A DNA stretch of 64,000 bases from Chitinophagaceae bacterium (GTDB taxonomy: Bacteria; Bacteroidota; Bacteroidia; Chitinophagales; Chitinophagaceae): the NCBI GenBank assembly GCA_016715365.1, contig JADKAM010000001.1, forward strand, positions 62,001 through 126,000, read 5' to 3'. The notes beneath the pieces are model-generated. The model had not been told where the DNA came from. It searched no databases and was given only the letters and a program-made list of their open reading frames with translations. Both the position numbers and the translations under genes were made by a program. This document shows positions 27,458-35,934 of this stretch, in pieces. Within the stretch, counting starts at the first letter, position 1. Each line of letters begins with the position of its first letter.

Positions 27458-27512
27458 GAATCACAAAATTTACATTTTTTCAATACTAAAAGCTAATGAA
27501 CCTGGCATCTTT

Positions 27513-28007
27513 ATGATTAAGCATCTAAAGACATTTTTTTATCCGGCCGTCTTAACTTATTCGTATAATCATCCGAAGGAATTGGTCATTGAAAAAATCA
27601 CAGAAGTTCTTAAAAAAAAAGCAACATTATTTACAAGTAACGATATGACTGGCAGGTTTCGGAATGCCGACACATTTTTGATTAACACAGTTTCATTTGC
27701 TTATACAAGAGGTGTTAATTATGGCTCTACTCTCGTAGGTGTAATTACAGAATCTGAAAAAAGCATAACCAATATTAAGACTAAAGCAAAACCTGCACTT
27801 GTATTCTATTTTTTATTTTTTCTGGCAATCATACTTGGCCTGTTTTATCTCTATAATTTTTTACAAACAGGTTTGACAACCACTTTATGCTGGTCTTTAG
27901 GGCTACTAATTGTGGGACCTGCGATATGTATTGGATTTTCTAATGTTGCAATATATTCAGTTCGAGAAAGGTATATAACTTATATTGACAAAGAATTAAA
28001 AGCGTGA
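27513..28007 (+). CDS. Hypothetical membrane protein
   Basis: 164 residues, unrecognised. The N-terminal 90 residues are soluble (TYSYNHPKELVIEKITEVLK, FRNADTFLINTVSFAYT). Two hydrophobic segments follow (about 93-112 and 118-142). The N-terminal part resembles small lipid-binding or SRPBCC-like strands only vaguely. It stands between nadK and the histidine kinase. Base composition is slightly more AT-rich than its neighbours. No function assigned. Confidence 0.65.
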   Translation: MIKHLKTFFYPAVLTYSYNHPKELVIEKITEVLKKKATLFTSNDMTGRFRNADTFLINTVSFAYTRGVNYGSTLVGVITESEKSITNIKTKAKPALVFYFLFFLAIILGLFYLYNFLQTGLTTTLCWSLGLLIVGPAICIGFSNVAIYSVRERYITYIDKELKA

Positions 28008-28143
28008 TATACTTCAGCTACCAGTAGTCTCGGAGTATAATCTTTACTATAATCCTGTTACCCCTTCGGGGTTGGGATATAGAAAAATATCTTACTACAA
28101 AAGCCCTGCTCGCTTTTACCCCCTACCTTTGCTCAATATCACC

Positions 28144-29130
28144 ATGCCATCCAAATCAAAAAAATTACGATACATCTTTATCATTTACTGGTTCTTGCTG
28201 GCTTATATACTGGCTGCATTGATCTGGTGGTTTATTGCCCTTAACCGGCAAAATAAACTGATGACCAAATATGAAATGGAGCAGTTACAGCCAGGCGATA
28301 AAAATTACCAGGCAAAGTTTGATGAGATAAAATCTCTGGAAAAAAGAAAGACCGCCCAATACACGGGCGAGGGTGTTACTTTTTTTCTGCTCATCATGGC
28401 CGGCGCTGTTTTTGTTTTTCGTGCCGTGCAGCGTGAGTTGAAGATAAGCCGGGAACAGCAGAATTTTATGATCGCCATTACGCATGAACTGAAAACGCCC
28501 ATTTCGGTTGCCAAACTGAACCTGGAGACCATGCAGAAAAGAAAGCTGGACGAAACACAGCAACAACGCCTGATACAAACCACGCTGGAAGAAACCAACC
28601 GCCTGAATGCGCTTTGCAATAACATGCTGCTTTCATCGCAGATTGAAGCCGGTGGTTACCGCATTACCGACGAAGAAACCAACTTTAGCGAACTGGTTGG
28701 CAAATGTGTGCAGGATTTTATTACCCGCTATCCGCAGCAAAAAATTGATGTAGCTATTGCGCCTGATATTTTTATTAACGGCGACCGGATGCTGTTGCAG
28801 ATGCTGGCAAACAACCTGATTGATAATGCCATCAAATACGGTGCAAAGGATTTGCCGGTTACCGTTGTATTAACAGAAGAAAATGAAAAGATCATTTTAC
28901 AGGTAAAAGACCGGGGCAAAGGAATTGCAGCCGAAGAAAAAGAAAAAATATTCAATAAATTTTACCGGGTGGGTAATTCCGCTACCAAAGCTGCCAAAGG
29001 AACCGGGCTGGGGCTGTATCTTACAAAAAAAATAAGCAAACAACACAATGCAAACATTTCTGTGACAGACAATAACCCAAGTGGTGCTATTTTTACAGTC
29101 ACACTGCATTCATCCACTGAAAAGCCTTAG
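28144..29130 (+). CDS. Sensor histidine kinase
   Basis: 328 residues from ATG 28144. Two membrane helices (about 8-33 and 77-93) flank a short periplasmic loop of about 43 residues. HisKA has the phosphorylated His114 in MIAITHELKTPISVAKL. The HATPase domain shows NNLIDNAIKYG (N box), VKDRGKGIA (G1), EKIFNKFYRVGN (F box) and GTGLGLYL (G2). It pairs with the response regulator 8 bp downstream. The small sensor loop suggests that membrane or intramembrane cues are sensed, which is inference. The pair resembles RprX/RprY of Bacteroides. Confidence 0.9.
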   Translation: MPSKSKKLRYIFIIYWFLLAYILAALIWWFIALNRQNKLMTKYEMEQLQPGDKNYQAKFDEIKSLEKRKTAQYTGEGVTFFLLIMAGAVFVFRAVQRELKISREQQNFMIAITHELKTPISVAKLNLETMQKRKLDETQQQRLIQTTLEETNRLNALCNNMLLSSQIEAGGYRITDEETNFSELVGKCVQDFITRYPQQKIDVAIAPDIFINGDRMLLQMLANNLIDNAIKYGAKDLPVTVVLTEENEKIILQVKDRGKGIAAEEKEKIFNKFYRVGNSATKAAKGTGLGLYLTKKISKQHNANISVTDNNPSGAIFTVTLHSSTEKP

Positions 29131-29138
29131 TTTTAAAT

Positions 29139-29846
29139 ATGCCGGATAAAAAGTTTTCCATATTACTGGTAGAAGACGAAGAAAATTTACAGGAAGCATT
29201 GAAGCTGAACCTGGAACTGGAAGGTTATGAAATTACCGGAGCCTGGGATGGCGCCGAGGCTTTGCAGGCTGTAGAAAAGGAATATTTTGACCTCATCATA
29301 CTGGATGTGATGCTGCCCGAAATTGACGGCATTACTGTTTGTGAAACGATACGACTCTCCAATCCTGATATTCCCATTCTGATACTGAGCGCTAAAAACA
29401 GCAGTGCCGACAGGGTACTGGGACTGAAAAAAGGTGCCGATGATTACCTGACCAAACCCTTTAACCTGGAGGAACTGCTGATCCGTGTAAATAACCTCAT
29501 CAAAAAAAGCGAACGCCTCAACACCAAAGAGCCCATACCGGATGTTTACAGTTTTGGTAAAAACAAAATTGACTTTAAAGCCTCCGAAGCTTTTACCAAG
29601 AGCGGCGAAAAAATCACGCTTACCAAAAAAGAGATCATGCTGCTGAAGCTGCTGATTGAAAATAAAAATGAAGTAGTAACCCGTGAAAAAATTTTACAGG
29701 TGGTTTGGGGTTATAATGTTTATCCGACTACCCGTACCATTGATAATTTCATCCTCAACTTTCGTAAATATTTTGAAGAAGACAGTCGTGATCCAGTTTA
29801 TTTTCATTCGGTAAGAGGTGTAGGTTATAAATTTACGCTTGCTTAA
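29139..29846 (+). CDS. OmpR-family DNA-binding response regulator
   Basis: 235 residues. The receiver domain (5-120) has Asp56 in LIILDVMLPEIDG, Ser in ILILSAK and Lys in DYLTKPFN. A winged-helix domain (about 135-233) ends VYFHSVRGVGYKFTLA. It is the cognate partner of the upstream kinase. Its stop TAA and the stop of the convergent BatD gene share the palindrome TTAA (29843-29846). Targets are unknown; it resembles RprY-type regulators. Confidence 0.92.
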   Translation: MPDKKFSILLVEDEENLQEALKLNLELEGYEITGAWDGAEALQAVEKEYFDLIILDVMLPEIDGITVCETIRLSNPDIPILILSAKNSSADRVLGLKKGADDYLTKPFNLEELLIRVNNLIKKSERLNTKEPIPDVYSFGKNKIDFKASEAFTKSGEKITLTKKEIMLLKLLIENKNEVVTREKILQVVWGYNVYPTTRTIDNFILNFRKYFEEDSRDPVYFHSVRGVGYKFTLA

Positions 29847-31747
29847 TTGTGGTACGTGTTTATCAGTTGCAACAGATCGCTGGCCCTGTCATACATCGTT
29901 TTCATTTTTTCATGGTCGGCAAAGGGCGTGTATAACTGCCACTCCATTTCATCCTTCAGCTTTTGTAATTCCACCGCTGTTTCATTTCTGATGCCTTTTG
30001 CATCCAGTTGTTCAGCAATATTTTTCCGGTTCAGGTCTTCTGCCGGTAAAGCCAGTTTTTTTGCCAGGAAGTTTTTTAAGCCCTGGTTCAAATGCATGTA
30101 AAACAGTTTGGCATCTTCCCGGTGCAGGCATTCTTCTGCCAGTGCAAGCGGATTTTGTTGTGCAGGTAAAATTTCCTCAACCTGTTTTTCTTCCTGTTTT
30201 ATTACCGCTTCGGCCTGCGCTGTATCAGCCAGCTGCTGTTCGTTTTTAGTATCTCTTTTCAGCCAAACAATTAATCCGATGATGATAAGTACCGCAACAA
30301 GGCTTACCACCCGTAAGCGGTTGCTGAAAAATTTTGTAAGTAAATTATCCTTAGATTTTGTATTTGCTTCCGTAATTACATTTTTGGGTTTACCGGTTCC
30401 TTTGGTAACTGTAATTTCAATAGGGTTTGAACTGACCGTTTTATATTTTGCATCACGGGTATCAAAAAAACTAAACTCAACCGCAGGTAAAGTATAAGTA
30501 CCCGGTGTAGAAACCGTAAAGGGGAATTCAAATATTTTTCTTCCGCTTACAGGCACCGTTCCCTTAAACAGATCGTCTGTTGCTTTTGAATCAAAGCCCT
30601 CAATACCCTTTGGCCAGGGCATTTCAGGCGCATTGATCATTTGCAGGTTTCCTTCGCCGGAAATGATGATGGCCATTTTTCCGTCATCATCAGTACTGAA
30701 ATTATTTTTTTCAACTTTGGTTTCAATTGTAAAATTTCCAACGGCACCTTTAAATGAGGAAGGTTTACCTGCATCGGGCAAAGGCTTTACCAAAATACTT
30801 AAGGGTTTACTTTGCAAAGTAACTTTCTGTATATCGATACCCTCGGGTGGTATGGTTAACTGTGCCAGATCCCTGAATATATCATTCATAGCATCTGCCT
30901 GCTGATTTACATATGCTGCTTTAATGAACTGAACATTATTGTCAATTTCAGCAATGCCCAGCTCCAGGTTACCGGCCAGCAAAGGATATAGCTGCACTTT
31001 ACGAATGATGTACACATTGTATTCCCGGCCCTCCAGTTTTTCGGTACGGTAACTCATATCATTGGGCTGCTGAATATCCAAAACGGAAAAACCATTGAAG
31101 GAAGGGTTTTTCGTCATATTGCTTTCGCTTTTAAGACGGGTATATAGTTTATAGGTAGCCACAACAGGTTCCCCAACATAAACAGATTTTTTATCTACCT
31201 CAACCCTCACCAACATATTCCGCTTTATTTTATCTGCCGGGTTTTCGCCCTTGCGTAAAATATACTCGTTGTAGGTTGATCTGGGTGCAGGCTCGGCAAA
31301 AGGGTCAATACTGTTAAAAGGAGAGCTGTTTAAATTTGCTGCCGGATTATTTCCGGAAGATTGAGCTGTAACTTTTAATCTGACAGCATTGCTTTTGTAA
31401 TCCCCTGCATCGGCTTTTGCCAATGCACCGGCAATGGTAAAATTACCCGTGGCTTTAGGCTTCAAAACAAAACTCAAAGCAATATATTTTTTAACAACAC
31501 CATTGATCATCGTCATGCCGCTCTCCTGGTTGGGGCCGCTGATGATAATAAAATCTTTAAGGCTGGGCGGAACGATCTGTTGAACTTCATTTGCGTTTTC
31601 AACCATCAGTTTCAGCTGGGCATATTCATCCCTGCCAATCTCTGCCGGGGTTATACTGGCAGAAAATTTTACCTGGGCATTGGTACAATAGCCGGTGAGC
31701 AGAAAAAATAATAAAATAATTTTTTGTAAAACGGGTTGCATATTCAC
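29843..31747 (-). CDS. batD: BatD family protein (oxygen tolerance)
   Basis: 634 residues. The signal peptide (about 1-24, ending CTNAQ) is followed by several Ig-like beta domains (for example VVATYKLYTRLKSESNMTKN, EFPFTVSTPGTYTLPAVEFS). A single membrane helix near residues 480-497 (VVSLVAVLIIIGLIVWL) precedes a cytoplasmic helical tail. This is the BatD layout. BatD is normally found with BatA, BatB, BatC and BatE, linked to aerotolerance in Bacteroides; those genes are not visible on either side. Some family members act apart from the Bat cluster, so the role is uncertain. Confidence 0.85.
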   Translation of the reverse strand: MNMQPVLQKIILLFFLLTGYCTNAQVKFSASITPAEIGRDEYAQLKLMVENANEVQQIVPPSLKDFIIISGPNQESGMTMINGVVKKYIALSFVLKPKATGNFTIAGALAKADAGDYKSNAVRLKVTAQSSGNNPAANLNSSPFNSIDPFAEPAPRSTYNEYILRKGENPADKIKRNMLVRVEVDKKSVYVGEPVVATYKLYTRLKSESNMTKNPSFNGFSVLDIQQPNDMSYRTEKLEGREYNVYIIRKVQLYPLLAGNLELGIAEIDNNVQFIKAAYVNQQADAMNDIFRDLAQLTIPPEGIDIQKVTLQSKPLSILVKPLPDAGKPSSFKGAVGNFTIETKVEKNNFSTDDDGKMAIIISGEGNLQMINAPEMPWPKGIEGFDSKATDDLFKGTVPVSGRKIFEFPFTVSTPGTYTLPAVEFSFFDTRDAKYKTVSSNPIEITVTKGTGKPKNVITEANTKSKDNLLTKFFSNRLRVVSLVAVLIIIGLIVWLKRDTKNEQQLADTAQAEAVIKQEEKQVEEILPAQQNPLALAEECLHREDAKLFYMHLNQGLKNFLAKKLALPAEDLNRKNIAEQLDAKGIRNETAVELQKLKDEMEWQLYTPFADHEKMKTMYDRASDLLQLINTYHN

Positions 31748-31834
31748 AGTAACAAAAATAATGGTTTGCTGTTTGCCTGATAAGTTATAAAAGTATAAAG
31801 GGTAAAATAATTTGTTAAACTACCCCGGTTACAA

Positions 31835-32557
31835 TCATAGATCGCCCAGCTGTGGCCGTAAGATAATTTCTTCCACACAGGCCTGGGGAGAAAGTTGTGC
31901 GGCGGCATACACCATTTGGGCAACATCAGCTGCTTCCATAATTCGTTTGGGATCAATACCGCTCCCACTCCAGCTATCGGTATAAGCCGCTCCGGGCAAT
32001 ACATGCGTAACTTTTATGCCGTGCGGTTTCATTTCTTCCCGCAGGTTTTTACTAAACCCATATAAGGCAAATTTACTGATGCTGTATGCGCCGCCATTAG
32101 GGTATGCAATAATGGAAGCAATGGAGCAGATGTTGAAAATATGGCCTCCTGAGCCTGTTGAAGGATTATTGTTGATCATACCGGGTAAGATCATCCTTGT
32201 TAAATGATAGGCACTGTACAGATTTACTTCCATCATTTTTTCCAGCGTACCGTCATCTTCGCCATAAGCACTGCCGGGCAGGTAAATGCCTGCATTGTTT
32301 ACAAGTATATCAACCTTTGCTACCTGGTTATTTATCCATGCTACAAATTGCTGTAATGCAGTTTTATCAGATACATCACAGGTTTGGGTATACACTTTAT
32401 TTTGAGGGAAACGACCCTGCAGATCCGCAGCCGTTGCTTCCAGTTCTGCTGCATTCCTGGCGCAAAGAAAAAAACTGTGGCCCTGACCATCTTTTGCAAA
32501 AGCTTCTGCAATGGCCTTCCCTAATCCTTTTGATGCGCCGGTAATTACTATATTCAT
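31835..32557 (-). CDS. Short-chain dehydrogenase/reductase
   Basis: 240 residues. The NAD(P)-binding TGASKGLG (6-13), NNAG (87-90), catalytic Ser145 (NICSIAS) and Tyr158-xxx-Lys162 (AYSISKFAL) are all present. It is a classical SDR; the substrate is not predictable. It may be co-transcribed with batD 87 bp downstream, but a functional link is not evident. Confidence 0.9.
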   Translation of the reverse strand: MNIVITGASKGLGKAIAEAFAKDGQGHSFFLCARNAAELEATAADLQGRFPQNKVYTQTCDVSDKTALQQFVAWINNQVAKVDILVNNAGIYLPGSAYGEDDGTLEKMMEVNLYSAYHLTRMILPGMINNNPSTGSGGHIFNICSIASIIAYPNGGAYSISKFALYGFSKNLREEMKPHGIKVTHVLPGAAYTDSWSGSGIDPKRIMEAADVAQMVYAAAQLSPQACVEEIILRPQLGDL

Positions 32558-32633
32558 TTGAGTTTTGTTAATTCAGTATCTTGCAATTGAAGATAAAGTT
32601 AATCTCTCTACCTCAAAATTATGTATCAAAATA

Positions 32634-33332
32634 ATGCCTCGATATAAACATCTTTTTTTCGACCTTGACCATACCCTTTGGGATTTTGATGCCAATGCCA
32701 AATCATCGCTGGCAGATCTTTACACACTGTTGAACCTGGATAGCAGGATACAAATTGATTTTGAAGATTTTTATCCAAAATATTTGTACCACAATGAAAT
32801 ACTCTGGGACCGCTACCACAAAGGACTCATCAGTTCTGAAGAATTGAAATGGAAGCGCATGTGGCGTACCATGCTTGATTTTAAAATTGCCGATGAACCA
32901 CTTGCCAGGGAAATGAGTGGACAGTTTTTAGAGATCCTGCCTACAAAAAAAATACTGTTTCCGCATACCATTGAAATTTTAGATTACCTCACAGCTAAAA
33001 AATATGCTCTGCATTTAATCACCAACGGTTTTGAAAAAACCCAGTGGAGCAAATTAAATAACAGCGGCCTCAGTAATTATTTTACCCATGTAATAACATC
33101 TGAAGCCAGTAACAGCCTGAAACCCAAAAAGGAAATATTTGATTATGCAATGGATAAGGCAAAAGCAAGTTTGCCGGAAAGCATTATGATTGGCGATAAC
33201 CTCGATGCTGATATACAGGGTGCCATGAATGCCGGCATGGATACCATTTTTGTAAACCATATTAATGCCAGGCCCGAAATTAAACCCACTTATACCGTTA
33301 CGCATTTACAGCAACTGGAATCTATCTTTTAA
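32634..33332 (+). CDS. YjjG family noncanonical pyrimidine nucleotidase (HAD)
   Basis: 232 residues from ATG 32634; an in-frame extension to 32565 is rejected. HAD motif I FFDLDHTLW (Asp10, Asp12), motif II LITNG, Lys in SLKPKKEIF and motif IV MIGDNLDADI are intact. The cap resembles YjjG/YfnB nucleotidases, which hydrolyse damaged pyrimidine nucleotides (house-cleaning). Diverges from the SDR gene and is followed by a clear terminator. Confidence 0.9.
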   Translation: MPRYKHLFFDLDHTLWDFDANAKSSLADLYTLLNLDSRIQIDFEDFYPKYLYHNEILWDRYHKGLISSEELKWKRMWRTMLDFKIADEPLAREMSGQFLEILPTKKILFPHTIEILDYLTAKKYALHLITNGFEKTQWSKLNNSGLSNYFTHVITSEASNSLKPKKEIFDYAMDKAKASLPESIMIGDNLDADIQGAMNAGMDTIFVNHINARPEIKPTYTVTHLQQLESIF

Positions 33333-33346
33333 ATGAAGGGCATAAA

Positions 33347-33372
33347 AAAACCTTCCTGTTTGGGAAGGTTTT
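33347..33372. terminator. Bidirectional terminator between yjjG-type gene and the Cys-rich gene
   Basis: AAAACCTTCC (33347-33356) pairs with GGAAGGTTTT (33363-33372) around a 6-nt loop. A/T tracts on both sides suit the two convergent genes. Confidence 0.7.
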
Positions 33373-33392
33373 AAATAAGTTTCAGCTAACAA

Positions 33393-33605
33393 TTACATAC
33401 TGGCTGTAGTTGACTTTGCTTTGTCTTTGCAGCAAGCTTTGGTAGCAGTTGCATCTTTTGATGATTTTGAGCAACCGGCAGCTTTAGCATCAGATTTTGT
33501 GCAGCAGGTTTTTCCTTTAGCACATTTTTTCTTTTTTCCTTTGTCGGCCATAGCAACTCCGGTTACAAACAAAAATGCTGTAGCTAATAAAAATACTTTT
33601 TTCAT
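33393..33605 (-). CDS. Small secreted Cys/Lys-rich protein of unknown function
   Basis: 70 residues. A clear Sec signal peptide (1-20, MKKVFLLATAFLFVTGVAMA) leads to a 50-residue mature peptide dominated by Lys, Ala, Ser and Thr with six Cys: 28, 34, 35, 45, 58 and 59 (CAKGKTCC, GC, ACC). There is no hydrophobic core, so it is unlikely to fold alone without metal or disulfides. Short Lys/Cys-rich secreted peptides occur in Chitinophagaceae, as far as I recall, without known function. Metal binding is an inference from the Cys pattern. Confidence 0.75.
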   Translation of the reverse strand: MKKVFLLATAFLFVTGVAMADKGKKKKCAKGKTCCTKSDAKAAGCSKSSKDATATKACCKDKAKSTTASM

Positions 33606-33676
33606 GATTATAATGTTTAATTGATTTTCTAAACGTAAAAGTAAGGGAGAAATTGCACCTGACCAACAGCCAAATG

Positions 33677-34339
33677 TTAAATATTGAGGGTGGCAATTAC
33701 AGTAACGCCGCCTTGTACAGCCTGGTTAAGCTCTACATTTACCTTGGTTCCAACAGGTAAAAGCAGGTCTACCCGGCTGCCAAACTTAATAAAACCCATT
33801 TCTTCGGTTTGTTTTACCTTTTGGCCCACCTGTAAATAATTTACAATACGTTTTGCGAGGGCACCTGCAATCTGCTTAACCAGTATCTCGGTATTCCCTT
33901 TTTTTATCACCACAGAATGACGCTCATTATCGGTAGATGATTTGGGATGCCAGGCCACCAGGTATTTACCTTTGTGGTATTGGTTGTACACTACTTCACC
34001 GTCAATTGGGTTGCGGTTTACATGCACATTGGCCGGACTCATAAATATAGAAACCTGCAGCCTCCTGTCTTTAAAATATTCAACATCGGTCGTTTCTTCA
34101 ATTACTACCACTTTTCCATCGGCTGGTGCAACAATGGCATTTTCGCTAATTGTAAGGGAACGATTGGGAACCCGGAAAAAAGATACCAGGAATAACAAAA
34201 CGCCCAGTGTAAGAAAAAAGATGATGGCACAAAGCCACATCAGGGAAGCGCTAAAGAAATAGAAAACCGCCAGGTTAATTGCTCCAAAAATTAAAGTACC
34301 TATGGCGATGCTTTTATATCCTTCCCGGTGAATGGTCAT
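33677..34339 (-). CDS. psd: Phosphatidylserine decarboxylase family protein
   Basis: 220 residues. Two N-terminal membrane segments (about 9-52) precede the decarboxylase domain with FMSPANVHVNRNPIDGEVVY and the autocleavage site in KFGSRVDLLLP (Gly187-Ser188). Self-cleavage there creates the pyruvoyl prosthetic group. It makes phosphatidylethanolamine, the main Bacteroidota phospholipid. A perfect TATATTTG -7 element lies 17 nt upstream. The phospholipid gene cdsA is two genes upstream on the same strand. Confidence 0.92.
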   Translation of the reverse strand: MTIHREGYKSIAIGTLIFGAINLAVFYFFSASLMWLCAIIFFLTLGVLLFLVSFFRVPNRSLTISENAIVAPADGKVVVIEETTDVEYFKDRRLQVSIFMSPANVHVNRNPIDGEVVYNQYHKGKYLVAWHPKSSTDNERHSVVIKKGNTEILVKQIAGALAKRIVNYLQVGQKVKQTEEMGFIKFGSRVDLLLPVGTKVNVELNQAVQGGVTVIATLNI

Positions 34340-34356
34340 ACTGTTTAATTTAGCTG

Positions 34357-34364
34357 CAAATATA
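34357..34364 (-). promoter_or_regulatory. -7 element of psd
   Basis: Minus-strand TATATTTG, an exact TAnnTTTG match, 17 nt before the psd start. It suggests a promoter separate from the cdsA operon. Confidence 0.5.
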
Positions 34365-34425
34365 AAGAGTTTGGGGTTATGGGTTTTGCGTTTGGGGTTT
34401 TCAGTAGTGCATTAGTTTGAAAACT

Positions 34426-34492
34426 GTCAGGTTGAGCTTGTCGAAACCGGGGATATTCTAAGCTAACCCGTCTTCGACAAGCTCAGACTGAC
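34426..34492. repeat. REP-like imperfect inverted repeat
   Basis: Arms 34426-34445 and 34473-34492 are 20 bp and match at 18 positions as reverse complements; the shared word is GAGCTTGTCGAA/TTCGACAAGCTC. Similar elements are dispersed in many bacterial genomes. It fills the gap between the lipoprotein and psd genes. Confidence 0.7.
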
Positions 34493-34538
34493 ATACCAAA
34501 GTTTTTAACGAAGATTCAAGATGATGCATTGCCGAATT

Positions 34539-35219
34539 TTAGTACTTTGTTATTCCAAATTTATCCCACTGGCTGTTGGCAAAATCAAGTAAAGGTTTGG
34601 CTGCTTTTGTAAAAGATGCATCTATCTTTTTATCGCCGCCTTCTTTGCTACCGTTATACTCGAGGATGGTGCTGCCACGGATGGCATATTTATTTGCACC
34701 CTCGTACATGATCAGTTTTTTTTCATCGGGACTTACATCGCCCTTGCAACTTAGTTTATATAGAAAACAAACTTCCCCTAAACCATTGTTATCATTATCG
34801 GTAACGGTAAAAGAGTTCGGTAAAAATTCGCAGGTGGCATCTACTTCACAGTCATCAATTCTGTCTTTAACTTCCCATTCCTTTTGCCAGGCACCACCGC
34901 TCTGGATAAAGCAATATGCGTAAACAGCACCGCTTTGCCGGCCGTTCTTATTCATTTTTACAGGAACTGTTGTAAACAAAACCCGGTGTTCAGATTCTGC
35001 ATCCCGCCAGCTAAAGCCTTCTACTACTGTACCTTTTATACTGTCTTCGAAAAAATGTTCGTTCTTATCAAATGAAAGTACTTTAAAAGCAGTTGTTTGT
35101 TTATCCGGCTGAAGTGCTTTTGAAGCAGTATCTTTTTTACCTGCATCACCAGTTTGCTGCCCGCTATTATTACAGGCGAAAAAAAGGAAAGCCCAAAAAA
35201 GGAGCAGGTAATTTTTCAT
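34539..35219 (-). CDS. Conserved lipoprotein of unknown function
   Basis: 226 residues from ATG 35219, where MKNYLLLFWAFLFFAC gives a lipobox with Cys16. An upstream in-frame start at 35264 would overlap cdsA and is rejected. The mature part includes DNDNNGLGEVCFLYKLSCKG and SPDEKKLIMYEGANKYAIRG. This matches my memory of the Bacteroidota family named M949_RS01915 (surface polysaccharide-associated), but the match is unverified. It follows cdsA by 17 bp and is probably in its operon. Confidence 0.7.
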   Translation of the reverse strand: MKNYLLLFWAFLFFACNNSGQQTGDAGKKDTASKALQPDKQTTAFKVLSFDKNEHFFEDSIKGTVVEGFSWRDAESEHRVLFTTVPVKMNKNGRQSGAVYAYCFIQSGGAWQKEWEVKDRIDDCEVDATCEFLPNSFTVTDNDNNGLGEVCFLYKLSCKGDVSPDEKKLIMYEGANKYAIRGSTILEYNGSKEGGDKKIDASFTKAAKPLLDFANSQWDKFGITKY

Positions 35220-35236
35220 GACTGAAAGTTTATGTA

Positions 35237-35932
35237 TTAAACAAACAATTTTATATAAAGCCATACAAATGGCACAGCAACCAGCAGTGAATCAAACCTG
35301 TCTAAAAAGCCACCATGGCCGGGCATAAAGCTGCCGCTGTCTTTTACATCCGCCATGCGTTTTATTTTACTTTCTAAAAGATCCCCAAGGGTGCCGAAAA
35401 TGGCGCAGATGGCGGCAAGTAGCATAATAAATAAATTAACTATCCAGCTATGAAAAATAAAATGACTTACTAAACCAGCTACTGTAATACACAAAACAAT
35501 ACCACCAATTGTACCTTCCCATGTTTTTTTGGGTGAGATTTTTGAAAGCGGGGTTTTACCAATAAAAGAACCAACCAGATAGGCCATTGTATCATTTATC
35601 CATATACTGGCAATAATAACTATTGGGATTGTCCCTTTAACTAAAACAATAAACGTGTCATAAATATGAATATGATTTGCCGGGTTATATAAGTCAATAA
35701 TCATTAAAACAGGCATTGTCAGGTATATCAACCCAAACAAACAATAACCCAAATATTTCTCCGCATAAATCTTCTTCATCAGTTTCACAAACTCGTACCA
35801 GCATCCAAAATGTATCACCGTAAACAAGATCAAAAAACTCCAGAAATTCCAAAGCAGGCCGGTAAGCATTACCACTACAAAAAGCAATGCAGTTAAGGCC
35901 CGTGTTTTAAATGTTTGAATGTTTAATGCCAA
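35237..35932 (-). CDS. cdsA: Phosphatidate cytidylyltransferase
   Basis: 231 residues, multi-spanning. The C-terminal signature is complete: SKIKRMADVKDSGSFMPGHG followed by GFLDRFDSL. It makes CDP-diacylglycerol from phosphatidate and CTP in the inner membrane, the precursor of PE and other phospholipids. It starts 2 bp after the CPBP protease stop, so they are translationally close and co-transcribed. psd lies downstream on the same strand. Confidence 0.94.
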   Translation of the reverse strand: MALNIQTFKTRALTALLFVVVMLTGLLWNFWSFLILFTVIHFGCWYEFVKLMKKIYAEKYLGYCLFGLIYLTMPVLMIIDLYNPANHIHIYDTFIVLVKGTIPIVIIASIWINDTMAYLVGSFIGKTPLSKISPKKTWEGTIGGIVLCITVAGLVSHFIFHSWIVNLFIMLLAAICAIFGTLGDLLESKIKRMADVKDSGSFMPGHGGFLDRFDSLLVAVPFVWLYIKLFV

Positions 35933-35934
35933 TA

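Noticed and set aside
28056..28075. Terminator at ACCCCTTCGGGGT before the histidine kinase
   Set aside because: Short GC hairpin with a TTCG loop but no T tract; may be a repeat fragment.
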